From: Planctomycetaceae bacterium UBA2671
GTDB lineage: Bacteria > Planctomycetota > Planctomycetia > Planctomycetales > Planctomycetaceae
Assembly: GCA_002359185.1 (NCBI GenBank)
Contig: DEML01000041.1
Span: 14,908-27,285 of the forward strand
DNA: 12,378 bases
Direction of reading: 5' to 3'
A model generated the notes under the pieces. That model saw only the letters and a program-made list of their open reading frames with translations. It had not been told where the DNA came from and made no database searches. Of the stretch, positions 8,431 to 12,378 are shown piece after piece (position 1 is the stretch's first letter; each line of letters begins with the position of its first letter). Both the position numbers and the translations under genes were made by a program.

Positions 8431-9870
8431 TCAGCGCTTTTTGTTCTTCTTCTTGGATTCATCCTTCCAGTTCTCCCCATTGTCTGCTGGCATCGACTCC
8501 TGCCAGTCGACCACTTGCTTTTTCAGCCGATTGACGATTTCCGGATGATCATCTGCAACATTCTTTGTTTCACCCCGGTCATTCTTCAGATCATACAATT
8601 CTGCCTGACTGCCATCATATTCGCAGAGAAGTTTCCAGTTTCCATCGCGGACGGCCAGATCTGGCAGATCTTCAACGCCGTAAAAAGAATCACGATCGGG
8701 CGGCCGCCTGAAATAAATCGGCTCCTGGCGTGACTGATCAGATTGACCGAGCAACACGCCTGCCAGATTTTCGCCATCGAATTGAACATTTTCATCAGGC
8801 TCGGTACCCGTAATCTCCAGCAGACTGGGAACCAGATCGATTGCGGCAAAAACGGATGTTTGGTTCACTTGCCCTTGAACCGACTCCTCCATCAATCCCG
8901 GCCCCCAGGCAATCAACGGCGAGCGAATTCCGCCCTCATACAACATCGTTTTATATCCCCGAAATGGGCCAGCCGAACCTGCTCCTGGTTCGGGGCCGTT
9001 GTCAGAACAGATTAAAATCAATGTATTCTGCTTCAACTGCGGGTCGCTTTGGATGACATCGAACAACTCGCCGAGTTGTTCATCCATGGTTTCGAGAACA
9101 CCGAGATACAACTCCCGCTTTGAGCCATCGCCCCGACGAACTTCCGGGGGATACCAGGGGCCGTGAACATCATCGGGCCAGAGGTTGACATAAAACGGTT
9201 TGTCCTGTCGCTGACTTTGACGAATGAATTCGATGGCAGCCTGCGTGAAAGACTGCGTGACGAGAGAACGATCGACCCACTCGATTTTTCCGCGTCCCAA
9301 TGTGTCAGACCCGAGGGCATGCCTTTTGATCGGCTTGCCATTATGAGCATCGCATAATGCGAGGACGCGAGGGCCAAGTCCCTCAAAGTTGGTGAGCGAT
9401 TTGTCGAAGCCGTATTCGGTTATCAGCGGAGCCTCGCCGACATCCCTCTGTCCACCCAGATGCCATTTTCCGAAATGCCCCGTCGCATAACCCGCTTTGT
9501 GCAACATGTTTCCCAGCACGGGAGCATCCAAGTCCAGCCAGTTTGCAACTCCACGAGTTTTATTGAGTTCCCGGGAAGCCAGATACGAATTGATCTTCCA
9601 TCGCTGCGGATATTGCCCAGTCGTAATCGCTGCTCGCGAAGGAGAGCAGATGGGAGAATTCACATAAAACTGCTCAAACCGGATCCCCTCATTGGCCATC
9701 CGATCGATATGCTCAGTGGTGGCATCCCGATTTCCAAAGCAGGAAAAGTCTTCCCAACCCATGTCATCTATAAAAATCAGCACGACATTCGGCTGTGATT
9801 CTGCAATAATTGAATTGAGGGGAATCAGTAACGAGACGACTAAAACAACACAATTCAATATTTTGGACAT
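8431..9870 (-). CDS. Secreted type I sulfatase
   Basis: A 479-residue sulfatase of the formylglycine-dependent arylsulfatase-like family. A signal peptide is clear (MSKILN, then hydrophobic 7-23, probable cut near IIAES), so it is exported. Metal ligands Asp35-Asp36 are in FIDDMGWED. CSPSR at 75-79 is the sulfatase signature whose Cys becomes formylglycine. Further active-site residues are Lys135 and His137 (GKWHLGG), His236 (DDVHGPW), Asp290-Asn291 (SDNGPE) and Lys307 (GYKTMLYEGG). The C-terminus is lysine rich (KDESKKKNKKR). The ATG at 9870 was preferred since AGGAG lies six bases upstream on the minus strand. The adjacent ATG at 9873 is equally possible, and one at 9945 would bury the signal peptide. 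The natural substrate, probably a sulfated polysaccharide, is not deducible. A formylglycine-generating enzyme gene is not in the window. Confidence 0.94.
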   Translation of the reverse strand: MSKILNCVVLVVSLLIPLNSIIAESQPNVVLIFIDDMGWEDFSCFGNRDATTEHIDRMANEGIRFEQFYVNSPICSPSRAAITTGQYPQRWKINSYLASRELNKTRGVANWLDLDAPVLGNMLHKAGYATGHFGKWHLGGQRDVGEAPLITEYGFDKSLTNFEGLGPRVLALCDAHNGKPIKRHALGSDTLGRGKIEWVDRSLVTQSFTQAAIEFIRQSQRQDKPFYVNLWPDDVHGPWYPPEVRRGDGSKRELYLGVLETMDEQLGELFDVIQSDPQLKQNTLILICSDNGPEPGAGSAGPFRGYKTMLYEGGIRSPLIAWGPGLMEESVQGQVNQTSVFAAIDLVPSLLEITGTEPDENVQFDGENLAGVLLGQSDQSRQEPIYFRRPPDRDSFYGVEDLPDLAVRDGNWKLLCEYDGSQAELYDLKNDRGETKNVADDHPEIVNRLKKQVVDWQESMPADNGENWKDESKKKNKKR

Positions 9871-10056
9871 CATCTTCTCCTCAGAAACTTTTGAACGCAT
9901 AAAACAGAACTTATCAGATGACGAAAGAAATTTCACCAACCACACAGACTTTGTAAGGCAGAGTTGACAATATTTTTGAGGCAGTCATCCTGAGGAAATC
10001 GAATTCGTATATGAGTGATCAATTGCGAAAACCGTTTCAAAGATGTGAGATGAACC

Positions 10057-10635
10057 ATGCTCAGCGGCCCTTTATTAACTGCGGAAGAATTCCTGGATCG
10101 TCGCTTTTCCCTGCCCGAAAGTGGGCAATGGGCGGAGTTGCATGCGGGTGAGGTCCACCTGTTTCAGCCGCCCGATCTCGATTACGGGAATGCAGTGCTG
10201 AATCTCTCAAAAATATTTGCCGACTATGTTCAGAGGCATCAGCATGGCTATCCCTGTTTTGACCTGGGACTGCAGATGGAAACCGCTCCCGACACGATTC
10301 TCTTCCCGGCTGCCTGCTATTTTCTGGAAGGCAAACGATTCACCGAAACCGATAAAGCGATCACTGAAACAATCCCGCCTCTAGTGATTGAACTCGCCTC
10401 CACGAGCGATCGCAAGCAGGTCATGTTGCGGCGAATCGAAAATTATCTCGCCTGGGGAGTGCAGGAAGTCTGGGTGATTGAACCCTCGGTTCAGCTGGTG
10501 ACGGCCATCAATCCGCAAACCGGAGAAATCAATTTTCAAGAAGGTGATCAGCTGATCTCCAATCAACTGCTCCCTGATTTTCAATGTGATGTCGAAGAAC
10601 TGTTTGTCGAACCAAGCTGGTGGAATGCGATGTGA
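10057..10635 (+). CDS. Uma2-family (DUF820) nuclease-fold protein, probably degenerate
   Basis: A 192-residue Uma2-family protein with a PD-(D/E)xK nuclease-like fold. Such proteins are numerous in planctomycetes and cyanobacteria and of unknown role. The matching parts are AELHAGEVHLFQPPD (26-40), IPPLVIELASTSDRK (106-120) and NYLAWGVQEVWVIEP (129-143). Where family members usually have a PD pair in the central strand, this one reads FPAACYF (83-89), giving Ala85 in place of Asp. The lysine usually found in the EKLxxY segment is Arg126 (RRIENY). Glu112 is kept. Catalysis may therefore be lost. The ATG at 10057 has no clear ribosome binding site, and a perfect TTGACA at 9964-9969 upstream lacks a matching -10. 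It lies divergent from the sulfatase gene, with no functional link evident. Confidence 0.85.
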   Translation: MLSGPLLTAEEFLDRRFSLPESGQWAELHAGEVHLFQPPDLDYGNAVLNLSKIFADYVQRHQHGYPCFDLGLQMETAPDTILFPAACYFLEGKRFTETDKAITETIPPLVIELASTSDRKQVMLRRIENYLAWGVQEVWVIEPSVQLVTAINPQTGEINFQEGDQLISNQLLPDFQCDVEELFVEPSWWNAM

Positions 10636-10650
10636 ATCATCGAAGCGGTC

Positions 10651-10731
10651 GGGTGGCTGAGGTCGAAGTGCAGCTCGTAGGTTGGGTTACACTACGCTAA
10701 CCCAACCTACTGAATACTGACTTGGCCACCC
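10651..10731. repeat. 81-base palindromic repeat with GTAGGTTGGGTTA arms
   Basis: The centre is a perfect 13-bp stem, GTAGGTTGGGTTA (10677-10689) with TAACCCAACCTAC (10698-10710), around an 8-base loop CACTACGC. The outer ends GGGTGGC (10651-10657) and GCCACCC (10725-10731) are perfect inverted repeats, which defines the likely element boundaries. GTAGGTTGGGTTA-type palindromes are, to my knowledge, common dispersed repeats in various bacteria. It lies 15 bases after the Uma2 gene, in the convergent gap with the permease gene, and could also act as a two-way transcription barrier. Confidence 0.75.
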
Positions 10732-10739
10732 AAGTGATA

Positions 10740-12278
10740 TTAAGTGGCAGCTGTGGCAATCTCTGATGCTGGGGCTTCGAGAGATTTTGGTTGTGGACGA
10801 TCCGGTGCAAGGATTTCCATCACGCTGCGAATCATCGCAGGGACATTCAAGATGATCGCCACGATTGCCGCAACCATCAGAATGCCGACTGCACCTCCCG
10901 AGTAGGATCCATTTCCAATGGCGTTGATGGTTGAAATCGGATCGGTGATCTGCAGCAGGCTGTACGGGGGATTGTAGTTATCGTAGTAATCCATCGCCGA
11001 GAGAATCATGTGTGGCATGATCGATGAAATCGCAAAAATGATGATCAGCAACGTTCTTGCGTGCATCGGTTTGAGTTCGTTCGAAATCTTGAGCAATCTC
11101 CGCGATATCATGCTACCCATGCACATATAAATCACCATGTAAGCCACGATTGCAAAACTGACCTGCAGAAATTCGGGATCAATCCGTGTCACAAATGGCT
11201 GAATTCCCAGCATAATTCCCATCAGAATTAACAGATTCATCAGGACAAGAATCAAGCCGCGTGTTCCGCCCGGCATGAAGGGAACGAGCAACAGTCTGAG
11301 AATACCACGCTGAGGCAGGTCGCGTCGAATTCGCCGTGAGAGATAATCGCGTTCCATCGTGATGAAGAATCCGAAGATTCCCCAGTGAACTAAAGTCAGA
11401 AAGACAATTGTGTAAAAGACGTCATCATCAATTGATGTCCCCACAAACCAGGCGTAGCCAGCCGTCACCGCCCACACCAGCAGCATTTGAGCCGTTGCCA
11501 CCAGTCGGACGCCCGTCGATTTATTGCCGGACTCATACATCAATTGCGAAATGGTAATCTGCAGAAACAGGAAGAAGTACGAAATCCCGATCAGTAAGAA
11601 ACAAATCAATACGGCAAAGAACTCAGGTTCAGCTGTAATTTCTCCTTGCAGCATCGCGAATGAAAGTCCCATCATCGAACTGAACGCCATCACCAGGCCG
11701 CCAACAATAAATAGTGAACTGAGTGTCTGAATCTGCCGATTTTGTCCCACCGTGCTGAGCATCAGTGTAAATGTGCAGAGCAGTATCGAAACGCCCAGCA
11801 ATACGAGCAGTAAAACGATTGTCCCGAACAGGTCAAACCCCTGCAGCAACGAAGTAAAGGCGATAAACGGTGCGATCGCCGAGTAGTAAACGAGAATCTG
11901 TACGACCGAATTAGAAAGCTTGCCAAGTACAATTTGGCGCGGCGTCAGCGAAGTGATGCTCAGCAATTCGTAGGTTTGCGAATCCTGCTCGGTCAGCAAG
12001 CTGCGAAAGGCCCCAAATGGGACAATCACAATCACGGCTGCACTCAGAACGAAAAAGAACGCCTGAAAGAATTCCCGACTCGGTGTGCCGTATTCAAGCG
12101 ACATTCCGGCCATCGCGACCCCAAACATACAGATCAGCCATGAGGCGATCAGCAGCAGCATGAACGTCGCCACAAAAGACCGACTCTTCAACGCCTGACG
12201 CGTTTCTTTCACCAGAATCGGATTCATCCAGTCACTGAATCGCTCCATCGGCGAATCGCTCATCTGTATTACACTCAT
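10740..12278 (-). CDS. ABC-2 type transporter permease
   Basis: A 512-residue integral membrane protein with about 12 predicted membrane segments (near 36-59, 73-95, 122-145, 150-176, 184-209, 219-245, 259-280, 287-308, 341-360, 369-391, 407-427 and 463-485). The cytoplasmic N-terminus contains NPILVKETRQALKSRSF (19-35), which I associate with planctomycete ABC-2 permeases paired with a separate ATPase. The loop EQDSQTYELLSITSLTPRQI (97-116) fits the coupling-helix region typical of this family. No ATPase domain is present. The C-terminus is soluble and Pro/Ala rich. ATG 12278 overlaps the stop of an upstream reading frame as TGATG, which supports both this start and an operon. The transported substrate is unknown. 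Confidence 0.85.
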   Translation of the reverse strand: MSVIQMSDSPMERFSDWMNPILVKETRQALKSRSFVATFMLLLIASWLICMFGVAMAGMSLEYGTPSREFFQAFFFVLSAAVIVIVPFGAFRSLLTEQDSQTYELLSITSLTPRQIVLGKLSNSVVQILVYYSAIAPFIAFTSLLQGFDLFGTIVLLLVLLGVSILLCTFTLMLSTVGQNRQIQTLSSLFIVGGLVMAFSSMMGLSFAMLQGEITAEPEFFAVLICFLLIGISYFFLFLQITISQLMYESGNKSTGVRLVATAQMLLVWAVTAGYAWFVGTSIDDDVFYTIVFLTLVHWGIFGFFITMERDYLSRRIRRDLPQRGILRLLLVPFMPGGTRGLILVLMNLLILMGIMLGIQPFVTRIDPEFLQVSFAIVAYMVIYMCMGSMISRRLLKISNELKPMHARTLLIIIFAISSIMPHMILSAMDYYDNYNPPYSLLQITDPISTINAIGNGSYSGGAVGILMVAAIVAIILNVPAMIRSVMEILAPDRPQPKSLEAPASEIATAAT

Positions 12279-12378
12279 CAGCCCACCCGTTCAAAAAACA
12301 GCTGCGGTTGTCGTAGATAATTCTCTTCAAACAATTCAATTTGGGTGGCGGGGGCGCTCCGCTTTAGCGGAAGCCCCC
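12278..12378 (-). CDS. 3' end of an upstream gene, cut by the window edge, with repeat in frame
   Basis: Reading the minus strand inwards from the window edge, 32 codons are open and end in TGA (12280-12278), which overlaps the permease ATG. The last 21 residues contain ELFEENYLRQPQLFFERVG, which looks like real protein. The 11 codons before them are entirely repeat copy B and read GLPLKRSAPAT. The gene is probably a partner of the permease, such as its ATPase or a second permease subunit, but no domain is visible in this fragment. The call rests on the open frame, plausible sequence and TGATG junction. It could still be an accidental frame. Confidence 0.55.
   Translation of the reverse strand, partial: GLPLKRSAPATQIELFEENYLRQPQLFFERVG
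12343..12378 (-). repeat. Palindromic dispersed repeat (copy B), inverted relative to copy A
   Basis: The minus strand of these 36 bases equals positions 29-64 except for one base (C for A in the CCCCCG-CACCC part). It forms the same hairpin, GGGGGC with GCCCCC enclosing CCGC-TAAA-GCGG. It ends in GGGTGGC on the plus strand (12343-12349). The element continues to the window edge and may extend beyond it. It sits within the open frame of the upstream partial gene. Confidence 0.85.

Noticed and set aside
9964..9969. Perfect TTGACA -35 box upstream of the Uma2 gene
   Set aside because: No -10-like sequence occurs at 16-18 bases, so it is not called as a promoter.

Overview
The window looks like an ordinary, mostly housekeeping segment of a planctomycete chromosome (phylum Planctomycetota, probably order Planctomycetales). 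This is inferred from the gene content rather than from a database match. The clues are a sulfatase gene with a signal peptide, a Uma2-family protein, a large ABC-2 permease beginning with a NPILVKETRQALKSR stretch, a primary sigma factor with a family-typical core, an rpsP-trmD-rplS cluster that lacks rimM, and palindromic dispersed repeats between genes. Base composition is moderate, and start codons are ATG with several GTG.

Layout from left to right. Positions 1-72 hold a palindromic repeat. A metallo-beta-lactamase-fold hydrolase (161-988, +) overlaps a DUF1499 membrane-anchored protein (985-1473, +) by a GTGA junction. A strong bidirectional terminator separates these from the convergent primary sigma factor gene (1546-3270, -). 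A gap of about 1 kb follows, whose right half looks like a structured leader for the translation cluster rpsP (4322-4693), trmD (4744-5430), rplS (5518-5907) and yraN (5924-6325). After a hairpin-rich spacer come hisI (6593-7051) and a multidomain HD-type protein (7195-8298). A secreted sulfatase (8431-9870, -) lies convergent to it, then a Uma2-like protein (10057-10635, +). A 12-segment ABC-2 permease (10740-12278, -) lies convergent to that, and its ATG overlaps the stop codon of an unseen upstream gene that runs off the right edge.

The genes fall into small functional groups rather than one system. The translation cluster supplies ribosomal proteins S16 and L19 and the m1G37 tRNA methylase. 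The sigma factor drives general transcription. HisI is a histidine-pathway enzyme away from other his genes. The sulfatase fits the sulfated-polysaccharide lifestyle of planctomycetes. The permease is one half of an exporter whose partner gene is outside the window.

No phage, CRISPR array, defence island or clear new system is visible. The most interesting material is non-coding. Three different palindromic repeat types share a GGGTGGC heptamer at an end. One copy is read in frame inside the tail of a protein-coding gene. The 5' region of rpsP contains a run of small, regularly built hairpins that could be an uncharacterised leader RNA. Two protein oddities are a Uma2 protein lacking expected catalytic residues and an HD protein with two extra N-terminal regions.
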